In this document: in pieces, positions 8,058 to 17,444 of the stretch
Layout of the letters: every line of letters starts with the position of its first letter
Position numbering within the stretch: position 1 is the first letter of the stretch
Source of the DNA: Phycicoccus avicenniae_A
Lineage (GTDB): Bacteria > Actinomycetota > Actinomycetes > Actinomycetales > Dermatophilaceae
NCBI RefSeq assembly: GCF_050496545.1
Contig: NZ_JBNVZV010000023.1
Span: 6,996 to 70,995 of the forward strand
Direction: 5' to 3'
Length of the DNA: 64,000 nucleotides
Notes under the pieces: generated by a model
Databases searched by the model: none
Told to the model about the DNA's origin: nothing
Seen by the model: only the letters and a program-made list of their open reading frames with translations
Position numbers and translations under genes: made by a program

Positions 8058-8225
8058 ATGTGGTTGCTATTTCTCGTTGTCACGTTGGCCGTGATTGCGC
8101 TCGCGGCCTTCGGGTTGGACCGCGCTCGCGGGTCGCAGGGGGCCGCTCGACAAGAGGATCTGCCGGGCACCAAGGCGGGCCGACCACGCCACATCGACAC
8201 CGGCGACGGCTTCAATGGCATGTAG
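8058..8225 (+). CDS. Small single-span membrane protein
   Basis: A 55-residue ORF with a strong ribosome site (AGGAAGG, 8 nt before the ATG). Residues 2-18 (WLLFLVVTLAVIALAAF) form one membrane helix, followed by a polar tail rich in Gly, Arg and Asp. No family is recognised. It lies in the integrated element between the PLD operon and the integrase. The good ribosome site plus the clean hydrophobic helix make it likely real despite its size. Confidence 0.55.
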   Translation: MWLLFLVVTLAVIALAAFGLDRARGSQGAARQEDLPGTKAGRPRHIDTGDGFNGM

Positions 8226-8881
8226 CCAGGATCTGCCGACTGGCTCACGCTCCGTCGACAACCGCTGCTGGTGGACCACGCTGCTCTGAGCAAGCCCCGC
8301 CCTCCCATCGAGTGGGCCCAGGCTCGCGAGGTCCGCGCAGTTGTCAGCGCGCGTGCGTCCTTGGGTCTTGCGGATCGCTAGCTACTCGGTGACTTGAAGC
8401 GAACGACCGGTTGCAGGGAAGTCGCCTGTCACTCAGGCATGGGGTTGGTTGGCTGCTGATAACCCTCCGCGGAGCGTTAGCCACAATGTCAGTCCTCAAC
8501 GATGCGCCATTAGATGTCCACACGATGCCCAAGTCCCCTCAGACCGGTCGTGCCGCGTCGCGATGTCGCGACCACGTGCGCTTCGTTGAGCGCTCGCAAC
8601 GAAGCGGGCGCCGCTGTCAGAAGGCGAGCCAGGACCGAAGGCCCGAGAGGTTCAGGCCTGCTCGCCGTCGGACTAGGTGACGATGTCCAGCACTGAGACG
8701 GGTTCGGCGCGCCTGCGGGATCTGTGGGTTCAACGGACACGCTGTGCGTTGCACATCGCTGGCTAGCCTGCCTTCGACAAGAGCCGTCCAACACCCTTGA
8801 CCCTCACAAGAGCCTGAGGCAGACCGCGCGCTCGTTCAACGACTAGCGCGTGGCATCGAAGGCCTCTCGGTGGCGAGGCCG
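8226..8881. other. Gene-free stretch inside the integrated element
   Basis: About 655 bp between the small membrane protein and the 3' end of the integrase without a supportable gene. It holds one clear structure, the inverted repeat at 8579-8606. Stop codons and low-complexity translations occupy all frames. No excisionase-like ORF was seen. Confidence 0.5.
8579..8606. repeat. 10-bp stem inverted repeat downstream of the integrase
   Basis: CGCTTCGTTG - AGCGCTCG - CAACGAAGCG: a perfect 10-bp stem with an 8-nt loop containing the palindrome AGCGCT. It is about 275 bp beyond the integrase stop. A terminator on the minus strand or a recombination or transfer site of the element are possibilities; there is no U tract. 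Confidence 0.6.
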
Positions 8882-10000
8882 TCACCTGCCTTCGGCGAGG
8901 CGAGAGAGAGCCGCCGCGATCTCGGCATCCCGCCCTCGCGCTGCATGCTGGTAGCGCAGAGCGGCCTGGGGGGTGGAATGGCCAATCCTCGCCATCAACT
9001 CAGCCAAGGTGGCGCCCGTTTGGGCCGCCAGCACGGCTCCGGTGTGCCGTAGGTCGTGGATTCGCAGATCTGGACGGCCCGCCGCCAGACGTGCGCGATA
9101 CCAATGTCTGTACAGCGTGTTCGCGTGTACCTGGATGGACGGGTCACCCACGGAGGGGAACACCAACGCATCCGTTTCAGGCCTCACGAAGCGCTCGAGA
9201 TGATTTTCGATCACGGGGATCAGGTGAGGCGGGATCGCGACGTCACGGATGCTGGCGAAACTCTTCGGAAGGCCTACTGACACCTGGCCTTCAACGCGCA
9301 CGACACCGCGGCGCACCCTGAGAACCATCAGCCGAAGGTCGAGGTCTGAGCGTCGCAGCTCCGACATCTCGCCCAGCCGCAATCCACACCAGGCGCCGAT
9401 CAACACGAGCGCCCTGTACCGCTCAGGCATGTGGTCGACGACGACTCGCAGTTCCTCGAGGGAGGCGGGTTCGACCCTGCGGGTGGAGGCGGATGTCCCC
9501 GCTCCACGGATGCGACAGGGATTCGTGGCAATGACCTCGTCGGTCACAGCGGTCGTGAGGATCGCACGCAGGAGACCGTAGGCGTGGGCGCGTTGTGTGG
9601 GCTTGCTCGGATCGAGGCCGCTGTGCCAGATCCGCACCGCGGTCGGTGTGATCTCGCGCATCGCCACGTCCCCGAACGCCGGCAGGATGAACCGGTCGAG
9701 CTGGCGGCGGTACAGGACGCGCGTTCGCGGCTTGATGTCGCGGTATGCCAGCCACGACTCCGCGTAGGGACCGAAGGCTTGGGAGGCCCTCTGCCTGCGA
9801 GCTCGCCGAAACCGTGTGGGGGACCACTCGTCACGCTGGATGAGGCGACGCTCGTCAGCGAGCCAGGCCTCGGCATCCGCGCGCGCCTCGAAGGTCGAGG
9901 GAGCTCGATGCGTCGCTTGATCGGGTCCCACGTAGTAGGCCTGATAGCGACGGTTCGAGCGCCGACGGATGCTGCCGAAGTCGCGCTTGGCTCGCGTCAT
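8882..10000 (-). CDS. Tyrosine-type site-specific integrase
   Basis: A 372-residue phage/ICE-type integrase. Residues 1-60 form the arm-binding-like N-terminal part, about 75-160 the SAM-like core-binding domain, and 175-365 the catalytic domain with all active residues: Arg208 (GLRLGE), Lys246 (GLPKSF), His315 and Arg318 (HDLRHTG), His341 (IGHST) and Tyr350 (ALRYQHA). The ATG at 10000 is chosen because AGGAGG lies 9 nt upstream; the frame stays open to 10165 but without a better start. It is transcribed away from the tRNA-Pro fragment at 10161-10183, the usual arrangement for an element integrated in a tRNA gene, so the element extends to the left. Confidence 0.93.
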   Translation of the reverse strand: MTRAKRDFGSIRRRSNRRYQAYYVGPDQATHRAPSTFEARADAEAWLADERRLIQRDEWSPTRFRRARRQRASQAFGPYAESWLAYRDIKPRTRVLYRRQLDRFILPAFGDVAMREITPTAVRIWHSGLDPSKPTQRAHAYGLLRAILTTAVTDEVIATNPCRIRGAGTSASTRRVEPASLEELRVVVDHMPERYRALVLIGAWCGLRLGEMSELRRSDLDLRLMVLRVRRGVVRVEGQVSVGLPKSFASIRDVAIPPHLIPVIENHLERFVRPETDALVFPSVGDPSIQVHANTLYRHWYRARLAAGRPDLRIHDLRHTGAVLAAQTGATLAELMARIGHSTPQAALRYQHAARGRDAEIAAALSRLAEGR

Positions 10001-10024
10001 ACCTCCTCGCCTCCTGCGGGATTT

Positions 10025-10046
10025 GGGCATAACTGGGGCATAACTG
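10025..10046. repeat. Tandem 11-bp repeat upstream of the integrase
   Basis: Two directly adjacent copies of GGGCATAACTG (10025-10035 and 10036-10046), between the integrase start and the attachment site. Directly repeated short sequences in this position are typical arm-type integrase binding sites; this role is inferred. Confidence 0.55.
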
Positions 10047-10160
10047 GAGGCTACTTCCGGCCGTCCGTGTCCTGAAGGAGTTGGAGCGTCTGTGGAAAAG
10101 TCCCAGTTCAGGGGACTAAAGGGCACGGGTGGCCCCTTCTGTCCACCCCCGCGTGAGGAA

Positions 10161-10183
10161 TTCAAATCCTGTCACCCCGACAG
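10161..10183 (+). other. Attachment site: 3' end fragment of a tRNA-Pro gene
   Basis: TTCAAATCCTGTCACCCCGA matches the T-loop, T-stem 3' strand and acceptor 3' strand expected of an actinobacterial tRNA-Pro (partner 5' strand CGGGGTG). The bases just upstream do not form the rest of a tRNA: no CGGGGTG lies about 75 nt before the end and the T-stem 5' strand is absent. It is therefore the duplicated core left at one end of the element; the intact tRNA should be at the other end, outside this window. Confidence 0.7.
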
Positions 10184-10230
10184 CAGCGAAGGCCGTCCGA
10201 CTCCGTCGGACGGCCTTCGCGCTGTCGGGG
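10175..10230 (+). terminator. Very long hairpin spanning the tRNA-Pro 3' end
   Basis: The arm CCCCGACAGC (10175-10184), a bulged A, then GCGAAGGCCGTCCGAC (10186-10201), a 3-nt loop TCC, and the exact complements at 10205-10220 and 10221-10230: a 26-bp stem with one bulge. The inner stem is where a tRNA terminator would sit. The outer arms copy the tRNA 3' end, so it may also act in recombination. Confidence 0.7.
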
Positions 10231-10231
10231 G

Positions 10232-10294
10232 ACAGGATGCCGGGAGCGGGTCGAGGCACCGAGGGACGAGGTGGCTCGACCCGCGGCGTCCTGT
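10232..10294 (-). terminator. Large stem-loop after the LGFP-repeat gene
   Basis: Nested inverted repeats: ACAGGA (10232-10237) with TCCTGT (10289-10294), GCCG with CGGC, and CGGGTCGAG with CTCGACCCG inside. It lies 77 bp beyond the stop of the minus-strand LGFP-repeat gene and probably ends its transcript; no U tract is visible. Confidence 0.5.
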
Positions 10295-10370
10295 TACCCC
10301 GACCCCGGCACGCGAGGCGCCTCTCCCCGACCTCACCGCCGGTGGACGGGGACGTCCTGGAGCGACACGA

Positions 10371-11591
10371 TCAGGGGTTCACGAAGGCATCGAGGGTGTT
10401 CTGGGCCACCAGCCGGCGCAGCAGCCCGGCATCGACCGGAGGCCACAGCGGGAGCGGGTTGAGCAGCACCTGCAGGCCGCCCTGCGCGGTGACCTGCAGG
10501 TCGATGACGTCGGTGTCGCCGTCGCCGGTCTGCTTGACCCCCGTCCGGAAGTCGGTCAGCCGCACCGCACCGTCGGGCACCTCGGGGGCGGCCGGGTCGG
10601 GTCCGCCGCGGAAGAACCTGCCCCGGATGGCGTCCCGGACGCCGCGGACCACCGGGCCCTCGGCGACGCCGCCACCCAGCGCCGCGTTGTTCTCGCCGAC
10701 GACCTGCACGTCGCGCAGCCGCGCCACGACCGTCTTGGTGCCGGGCTCGACCGTGCTGTCGGCCCACACCAGCCCAAAGGAGAGGGTCAGGAGGATCTTA
10801 AAGTCCGTGTCGGCCCACAGGCCGTTGTCGTGGAAGCCGTGCACGGCGTAGGTGACCGCCCTCGGCGTCGACGACCGGAAGTCCCAGGACCAGTCGGACA
10901 CACCGACGATCTCCGACTGCGGGTGCAGCCCAACGTTGTCCGGCGACGCGCGCACCCCGTCGTCGACGAACCGGCGGACGACCGCCTTGAGGTCCTCCGG
11001 GGTGATGTCGGCGTGCACCGCCGGCGCGTGGCCGTCCTTGGTCTGGACGACGGCACCATTCTCGAAGAGCGTCCAGCCGACCGTCGGGTGGTCGCCCGGG
11101 GACAGTCCGGTGAGGGTCTTCTGGTCCGCGACGGGGTAGCCCAGCCACCCCCGTTCCCAGCCGAGGCCGGCCCAGGTGTCCCGGACCCCGCCGTGGACGA
11201 GGAAGGGACCGGTGCGCGGCGTCCAGTAGATCGAGCCGCCCTGGAAGTGGTTGAACCGACCCACACCGTCGGGCGTGCCGGTCTCGTCGGTGACGGGCAG
11301 GCCGAGCAGCCCGGTCGGGCCGCCGAGCACGTCGTACTTCGCGCGGATGTCGCCGTGCACCTCGTGGGCGCCGACGTCGTGGCCCCAGTACAGGTCGGCG
11401 CCCGGGAAGCGGCGGCGCCACGCGCCTCCGGCCAGCGCGTCGTCGGCGGCGGGTGGACCGCCGAGCAGCGCGGCGACGGACGGCTCGCCCTGCTTGGCGG
11501 CCAGCGCGGCATCGGCCTCGCGGATGTTCTCGATCATCGGGCCGAGCGCGATCGGCGGGCGCTCGTGGAATGTCTGGTCGGGCGGTGGCAT
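10371..11591 (-). CDS. LGFP-repeat protein
   Basis: A 406-residue protein whose N-terminal half carries several LGFP-type repeats: YDVLGGPTGLLGLPVTDE, the segment from HGGVRDTWAGLG to WLGYPVAD, and related pieces containing HFQGGSIYWT. LGFP repeats occur in actinobacterial surface and hydrolase proteins and are thought to bind the cell wall. The C-terminal half (about 200-406) is beta-rich and unassigned. No signal peptide is visible, which is odd for a wall-binding protein. The start is supported by AGGAGGA a few bases before the ATG. It diverges from the two-component genes at 11805. Confidence 0.75.
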   Translation of the reverse strand: MPPPDQTFHERPPIALGPMIENIREADAALAAKQGEPSVAALLGGPPAADDALAGGAWRRRFPGADLYWGHDVGAHEVHGDIRAKYDVLGGPTGLLGLPVTDETGTPDGVGRFNHFQGGSIYWTPRTGPFLVHGGVRDTWAGLGWERGWLGYPVADQKTLTGLSPGDHPTVGWTLFENGAVVQTKDGHAPAVHADITPEDLKAVVRRFVDDGVRASPDNVGLHPQSEIVGVSDWSWDFRSSTPRAVTYAVHGFHDNGLWADTDFKILLTLSFGLVWADSTVEPGTKTVVARLRDVQVVGENNAALGGGVAEGPVVRGVRDAIRGRFFRGGPDPAAPEVPDGAVRLTDFRTGVKQTGDGDTDVIDLQVTAQGGLQVLLNPLPLWPPVDAGLLRRLVAQNTLDAFVNP

Positions 11592-11804
11592 GGCTCCTCC
11601 TGGGGGGCGATGTGGCGGTTCCACGTCCGAAGAGCCGGCGGGTCCGTCGTTGATACCCGGTCCCCTTCCCGCTCCCGGAGCGACCGAGCGGATGCCGACC
11701 GCTGCCCGGGACCCGGGACCGTTCGGCGCCGCGGGCGGACCACCCGTCGTGCCGCCCTCGCGGGGCCCGGGTGCCCGTCGGCGCGGCGCTGCCACACTGC
11801 CCGC

Positions 11805-12466
<662 letters not shown>

Positions 12467-12470
<4 letters not shown>

Positions 12471-13756
12471 CGGTCGGCGGCACCCGTGGCACGCCGCAGC
12501 ACCGGGTCCTGCGCGGGCTGCGCCGGCGCCTGCTGGCGACGGTGGTCGTCGTCGTCACCCTGGGGGTGGGGTCGGCCTGCATCGTGCTCGTGACCCGCGA
12601 CGTCCAGCTCTCGCGGGAGCGCGCCGACAGCGACCTGCTCGGGGTCGCCTCGCGGTCGGCGGCCCTGGTCTACCTCGGGGACGACGAGCTGCCGCGCACC
12701 GACGCCGTGTCCGACGACGACGTCGTCGAAGGGTCCGAGCGCATCCTGGTCCTCGCCGGTCCCGCCGGGTCCGGCCCCACGACCGTGCTGTACGACTCGC
12801 GCCCCGCGGCGGACGGCCCCACCTCCCTGCGGCCGCTGGAGGCGCTCGTGGACCGGGCCCGGGCGGACACGGCCGAGGTCGGCTCGCTCGCCGACGTCGC
12901 CCTCCCCACCGGCACCCGGCGCGTGGCGGCGATGCCCTGGTTCTCGGGTGACGGGGTGGCCGGTGTCGCGCTGGCCGTCGAGGGAGGGGCGCGCCCCCGG
13001 ACCAGTCCGCTGCTCGTCCCGATCCTCGCCTCGGGCGCCGGTCTGCTCGCCCTGTTCACCGCGCTGGGCTGGCTGCTCACCGACCGGAGCCTGCGCCCGG
13101 CCGTGCACGCGGCCGCCGAGCGCGAGCGGTTCCTCGCGACGGCGGCCCACGAGCTCAAGGCCCCGCTGGCCCACGTCCGGGCCGCCGCCGAGGCGCTGGG
13201 CACCGGCCAGCCGCCCGGCTCGCCGGCGTGGTCGACCTCTCGCTCTGTGCTGCGCGACGCCGACGGCGCATCGACCGTCGTCGGCAACCTGCTCCTGGCC
13301 GCCCGGATCGACAACGCGGAGGTGCCACTCGTCCGACGACCCGTGCGCCTCGACCGGCTCGCCTCCGACCTCGAGCTGCGGCACCCCGGTGTGGTCGCCG
13401 TCGTCGACGAGGCGGTGGTCGTCGACGGCGACGAGGCCCTGCTCCGGCACGCCCTCGGCAACCTCGCCGAGAACGCCGTGCTGCACGGCGGCCCCCAGGA
13501 GATGGTCCGGATCGAGGTGCGGCGCAACGATGTCCAGGCACTCGTGCGCGTCGTCGACCGTGGCCCCGGCCTCCCCGACGACCTCGACGTGCGCCTCCCC
13601 TACGCCGGGTCCGGGCCGGGCACCGGCCTCGGGCTCTCCCTCGTCGAGTGGGTGGCCGACCGGCACGGCGGCCGCCTCGAGCTCGGCCCCGGGGACGACG
13701 GGTGCGGGGCCGCGGCCACGCTCGTGCTGCCGCTCCTCGGGGCCGGCGTCGCCTGA
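12467..13756 (+). CDS. Membrane sensor histidine kinase
   Basis: A 429-residue kinase paired with the preceding regulator. One N-terminal membrane helix (about 22-45), an extracytoplasmic segment of about 130 residues, a second helix (about 178-200), then the H box FLATAAHELKAPLAHVRAAA with His228, the N box ENAVLHGG, the G1 box DRGPGLPDD and G2 GTGLGLSLVEW. The ATP-binding part is compact but complete. Start GTG lies in the overlap with the regulator stop (GTGA). The extracytoplasmic domain is not recognised, so the signal is unknown. Confidence 0.93.
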
Positions 13757-13828
13757 GACCGCGTCATCGGGGCGTCATCGAGGGTGCGGGACGGTGGCGG
13801 CTCCCTGATCCCTCGACGAGGAGACCCC

Positions 13829-15292
13829 ATGTCACCCATCCGACACCGCATCCTGCGCCCGCCGGCGACCGTCCTCCCGGTCGCCCTGGCGATGGCGATG
13901 CTGTCCTGCACCGGTACCGGGACGGCCGCGGCCACCGGCACCCCGGCGACCGGCACGGCCTCCGCCGCCGTGGTGGCGACGACGTTCTACGTCAGCCCGA
14001 CCGGCAGCGACGCGGCGGCCGGGACGGAGTCGGCTCCGCTCCGCACCCCCCAGGTGGCCGTCGACCGGCTCGGCGCCGCCGGGGGTGCCGTCGTGCTCCG
14101 CGGCGGCACCTACCGGGGCCAGCGCATCGTGCTGGCGAACCGCACCGACGTCACGGTGCGCGCGGCCGCCGGCGAGCAGCCCGTGCTCGACCTCACCGGC
14201 TCGGTCGTCCCCGCCGGAACCACCGGGGTCGTCGAGGTCCGAAACGGCGCGCGGGTGGCGGTGGAGGGCCTCACGGTGACCGGGTACCGCACCCGGTCCA
14301 CCGCGGCCACCCCCGTCGGCATCTACGCCACCGGCGCCACGGCCGGGCTGCGGGTCGTGGGCAACCACGTGCACCACCTCGGCAACGACAACCCGACCCT
14401 CGGCAGCTTCGACACCAACGCCCACGGCATCGCCGTCTACGGGCGGTCCGCGACCTCCGCGATGAGGGACGTCACGGTGAGCGGCAACGAGGTCGACAAC
14501 CTGGTCCTCGGTGCGAGCGAGGCGGTCGTGCTCAACGGCAACGTCGACGGCTTCGCGGTCACCGGGAACTCGGTGCACGACACCAACAACATCGGCATCG
14601 ACGCCATCGGGTTCGAGGGGACGATCGGCGGGGCCGCCCGGTGGACCGACGTCAACCGGGCGCGCAACGGCCGGATCGCGGACAACACGGTGACGCGCAT
14701 CCGCAGCGAGGGCAACCCGGCCTACTTCGAGGACGGCCAGTACTGCAACTGCGCCGGCGGCATCTACCTCGACGGTGCGCTGAACGTGACGATCGAGCAG
14801 AACACCGTGCGCCAGGCCGACATCGGCATCGAGGTCGCGTCGGAGTGGGCGCGTGGTCGCACCAACGGCGTTCTCGTCCAGGGCAACACGGTGACCGACA
14901 GCCGGTACACCGGCGTCGCGCTCGGCGGGTACGACACGGCACGGGGCGAGGCGTACGACATCACCGTCACGGGGAACACGTTGCGCAACAACAACACCCT
15001 GCGCGACGGGTCACCCGAGGTCCTGCTGCAGTACTTCGTCCACGACACGCGGATCTCCGGCAACACCGTCACCGCGACCGACCCCGCCTACCCGCTGCTC
15101 GTGAGCCGCGTCCGGCCGGCGGGCACCGCGGCCAGGAACCGGGCGCTGGTGCTCGACGGCAACTCCTACGGCGGGCCGGTGCCCGCGTCCGAGGCGGTCT
15201 TCGTCTGGAACGGCACGGAGCGGGTCGGTCTGGACGCCTGGCGGCGGGCGAGCGGTCAGGATGCGACGAGCACCTGGACCGTCCGGCCGTAG
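13829..15292 (+). CDS. Secreted right-handed beta-helix protein
   Basis: A 487-residue exported protein. The first 45 residues are a signal-like region (hydrophobic TVLPVALAMAMLSC; a lipoprotein Cys is possible, but Met at -3 is unusual). From about residue 50, FYVSPTGSDAAAGTESAPLR is the classic start of parallel beta-helix proteins of the pectate-lyase type, followed by many NxVxx turns such as VVGNHVHHLGND, VSGNEVDNL, VTGNSVHDTNN and IEQNTVRQA. A carbohydrate-active role (polysaccharide lyase or epimerase) is likely but the substrate is unknown. The ATG at 13829 is chosen for AGGAG 8 nt upstream and for the signal peptide; an upstream in-frame start adds an unlikely extension. Confidence 0.8.
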   Translation: MSPIRHRILRPPATVLPVALAMAMLSCTGTGTAAATGTPATGTASAAVVATTFYVSPTGSDAAAGTESAPLRTPQVAVDRLGAAGGAVVLRGGTYRGQRIVLANRTDVTVRAAAGEQPVLDLTGSVVPAGTTGVVEVRNGARVAVEGLTVTGYRTRSTAATPVGIYATGATAGLRVVGNHVHHLGNDNPTLGSFDTNAHGIAVYGRSATSAMRDVTVSGNEVDNLVLGASEAVVLNGNVDGFAVTGNSVHDTNNIGIDAIGFEGTIGGAARWTDVNRARNGRIADNTVTRIRSEGNPAYFEDGQYCNCAGGIYLDGALNVTIEQNTVRQADIGIEVASEWARGRTNGVLVQGNTVTDSRYTGVALGGYDTARGEAYDITVTGNTLRNNNTLRDGSPEVLLQYFVHDTRISGNTVTATDPAYPLLVSRVRPAGTAARNRALVLDGNSYGGPVPASEAVFVWNGTERVGLDAWRRASGQDATSTWTVRP

Positions 15293-15315
15293 TCGCCCGG
15301 CGATGTTGACGGCTC

Positions 15316-15342
15316 GGGCAGCCCTGCAGGACAGGGCTGCCC
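15316..15342. terminator. Bidirectional terminator between convergent genes
   Basis: Perfect 11-bp stem GGGCAGCCCTG - CAGGA - CAGGGCTGCCC between the convergent ends of the beta-helix gene and the MobA-like gene, 17-23 bp from either stop. The location makes a shared terminator likely although no long U tract is present. Confidence 0.7.
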
Positions 15343-15359
15343 GGATCCGTCGTCGGAGC

Positions 15360-15950
15360 TCAGCGGGGGCCGGTGAGGTCGTCCAGGTCGGCCCGCGTGT
15401 CGATGTCGCGAGCGGCCGCCCCGGCGACCCGCACCCGGCGGTGCGGCAGCTCGAGGAGGCGCCGCGCGGGCTCCCCCGCCGCGACCCCGGTGACCACGTG
15501 CGCGACAGCGGCGCGGTGGTAGACGGCGAGCAGCGGGTTGGCGCGGTCCGCCTCGTCGACCGCGACCGCCGCGACCGCCGGCTCCTCGGACCTGGTCCCG
15601 AGGGCCGCGAGCAGGAGCGGCAGCGCCTCCGCCGCGTACGGCATGTCCCCCGCGAGCACGGCCGTCAGATCGGTGTCCACCTCCGCCAGCCCGGCCGCGA
15701 CCGCCGCGAGCGGACCACCCCCCGGCGGGTCCTCGACCGTCCAGACACCGTCGTCCCGAACCGTGTCGCGCCGGGGCCCGACGAGCACCAGCGGCCAGGA
15801 GGCCGGGAGGTCTGCGAGCAGGCGGTCGAGCACGCTCGTCCCATCGAGCGGAGCCGCGAGCTTGTCGGACCCGAAGCGGCGGGAGCGGCCCCCGACGAGG
15901 ACGACGGCCGTCACGTCGGTCCGCTCGTCCCACCCCCGCACCTCGGCCAT
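15360..15950 (-). CDS. MobA-like nucleotidyltransferase
   Basis: A 196-residue NTP-transferase of the MobA type (GT-A fold), which adds a nucleotide to molybdopterin or related acceptors. The N-terminal signature VVLVGGRSRRFGSDK binds the nucleotide; AVLAGDMPYAAEAL carries the metal-binding Asp; a later segment DEADRANPLLAVY contains the NPL motif seen in MobA. No other molybdenum cofactor genes are in the window, so the exact acceptor is not certain. The ATG at 15950 is the first start giving the family N-terminus. It lies 24 bp downstream of the DUF1501 gene, on the same strand. Confidence 0.8.
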   Translation of the reverse strand: MAEVRGWDERTDVTAVVLVGGRSRRFGSDKLAAPLDGTSVLDRLLADLPASWPLVLVGPRRDTVRDDGVWTVEDPPGGGPLAAVAAGLAEVDTDLTAVLAGDMPYAAEALPLLLAALGTRSEEPAVAAVAVDEADRANPLLAVYHRAAVAHVVTGVAAGEPARRLLELPHRRVRVAGAAARDIDTRADLDDLTGPR

Positions 15951-15973
15951 CCGCCGAGTGTGGCACCCCGGCG

Positions 15974-17431
15974 TCAGGCGGCGGTGAACAGCCCCAGCGG
16001 CTTCGGGGTGTAGCCGGGGAAGACCGTCGCCAGGTTCGCCCCGTTGCCGAGCCGCTGGGAGACCAGCTCGGCGAGGCCGTCGCGGTAGTCGGTGGCGATG
16101 GCGAGCGCGCCACCGTTCAGCGCGCTGGCGGTCAGGCCCGGGTGGCGGCCGAGCACGCGCCCACCGCGAACGCCCGCCCCGAGGGCGATCATCGTGGAGC
16201 CGAAGCCGTGGTCGGTGCCGCCCGACGTGTTCTGGTCGGCGGTGCGGCCGAACTCGGTCATCGCGACGATCGTGGTGCGGGACATGGCCTCCGGGCCGAT
16301 GTCGGTGACGAAGGCGTCGAGGGTGGAGGCGAAGTCCTTGAGCACGTACGGGAGGACCCGCCCGTCGCCCTGACGCATGTTGACGTGGGTGTCCCACCCG
16401 TACGAGTCGACGCACACGACCTCGGGCGTCACGCCGGCGCGCAGCACGCGCGCCACCTCACCCATCGCCTGGCCGAAGGCACTGCCCCCGTACCCCGAGA
16501 CCGTCGGCGGCCCGCTCTTCGTGGCGGCCTGCGTGGCCTGCCGGGCGGCGTCGAGGGTCCGGGTGGCGGCGGCCTCGGCCGGTCCGCCCGCCGCGGCCCA
16601 CATCTCGCGGATGTCGCTCGTCACCTGCTCCTGCACCCCGTCGGCCGAGGTGACGGCGAAGGAGCCGAGCGAGGCCATCGCCGGGGTGGGGAGGGTCGAG
16701 GACAGCGCATAGGCGCTCGCCCCGCCCATCGTGAAGGCGCGGAAGGTCGACTGGTCGGCCCCCGCCGTGGTGAGGTGGCGCCCCAGCCAGCCGCTGCGCA
16801 CCGACGCTGTCGCCACGGGAGCACCGCTCTCGCACAGCAGCTGCTTCTCGAAGTGCGAGCGGGTCGGGGAGGTGTTGCCGGTGGCGTGGACGAAGGCGAG
16901 CTGCCCACTGTCCCAGTACTTCATCAAGGGGTCGGCGACGGCGTTGAGGCCGAACATCGAGGTCAGCGGACGGGTCTGCGCGTCCGCGAGCGCGACGGCC
17001 GGCCGCCGGCGCCCGTACCAGGGGTCGCCGAGCGGGGCGAGGATGGACAGGCCGTCGGCGCCCCCGCGCATGAAGACCACGATCACGGTGCCGCGCGTGG
17101 CCGCGTGGGCGCTGCTCAGCGCGTACCGGGGCAGCACCGACGGCGCGAGCATCGCCCCGGTGGCGGCCAGGGCCCCGCGCAGCGTGGTGCGCCGGGTCAG
17201 GCTCCGGCGCTGCTCGTCGCAGCCGCCGGCGATCCCGTTCTCCGACAACTCGGTCACCAGGTCGGCCACCGGAGCCGTGGCCGACCGGGACGCGCGGTCC
17301 TGCGCGCCGGCACCGGTGTGCACGGTGAGCGAGCCGTCGGGCCCGGGCACCGCGATGGCGTCCTTGCGGTCGTCGTCGTGGTGGTGCAGCGGGAGGATCT
17401 CGTCGTCGAGGAGGTAGCTGTGGTCGGTCAT
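15974..17431 (-). CDS. DUF1501 protein with Tat-type signal
   Basis: A 485-residue protein of the DUF1501 family, related to sulfatase/alkaline-phosphatase-like folds but of unknown function. An unusual 75-residue acidic, His-rich leader (LHHHDDDRKD) precedes a twin-arginine signal LTRRTTLRGALAATGAMLA, suggesting folded export. Family segments include IVVFMRGGADGLSILAPLGD, MSRTTIVAMTEFGRTADQN and GTDHGFGSTMIALG. Preceded by the DUF1800 gene with a 13-bp gap and an ACGGAG ribosome site. DUF1800/DUF1501 pairs recur widely in bacteria and are probably exported together. Confidence 0.88.
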   Translation of the reverse strand: MTDHSYLLDDEILPLHHHDDDRKDAIAVPGPDGSLTVHTGAGAQDRASRSATAPVADLVTELSENGIAGGCDEQRRSLTRRTTLRGALAATGAMLAPSVLPRYALSSAHAATRGTVIVVFMRGGADGLSILAPLGDPWYGRRRPAVALADAQTRPLTSMFGLNAVADPLMKYWDSGQLAFVHATGNTSPTRSHFEKQLLCESGAPVATASVRSGWLGRHLTTAGADQSTFRAFTMGGASAYALSSTLPTPAMASLGSFAVTSADGVQEQVTSDIREMWAAAGGPAEAAATRTLDAARQATQAATKSGPPTVSGYGGSAFGQAMGEVARVLRAGVTPEVVCVDSYGWDTHVNMRQGDGRVLPYVLKDFASTLDAFVTDIGPEAMSRTTIVAMTEFGRTADQNTSGGTDHGFGSTMIALGAGVRGGRVLGRHPGLTASALNGGALAIATDYRDGLAELVSQRLGNGANLATVFPGYTPKPLGLFTAA

Positions 17432-17444
17432 GGGGAGGTCTCCG

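Noticed and set aside
8411..8680. A plus-strand 89-residue ORF upstream of the integrase
   Set aside because: Arg/Ser-rich composition, no ribosome site, and it contains the 8579-8606 stem-loop; probably non-coding.
10105..10183. A complete tRNA-Pro gene ending at 10183
   Set aside because: Only the T-loop, T-stem 3' strand and acceptor 3' strand are present. The region about 75 nt upstream lacks CGGGGTG and no D-arm or anticodon arm can be drawn.
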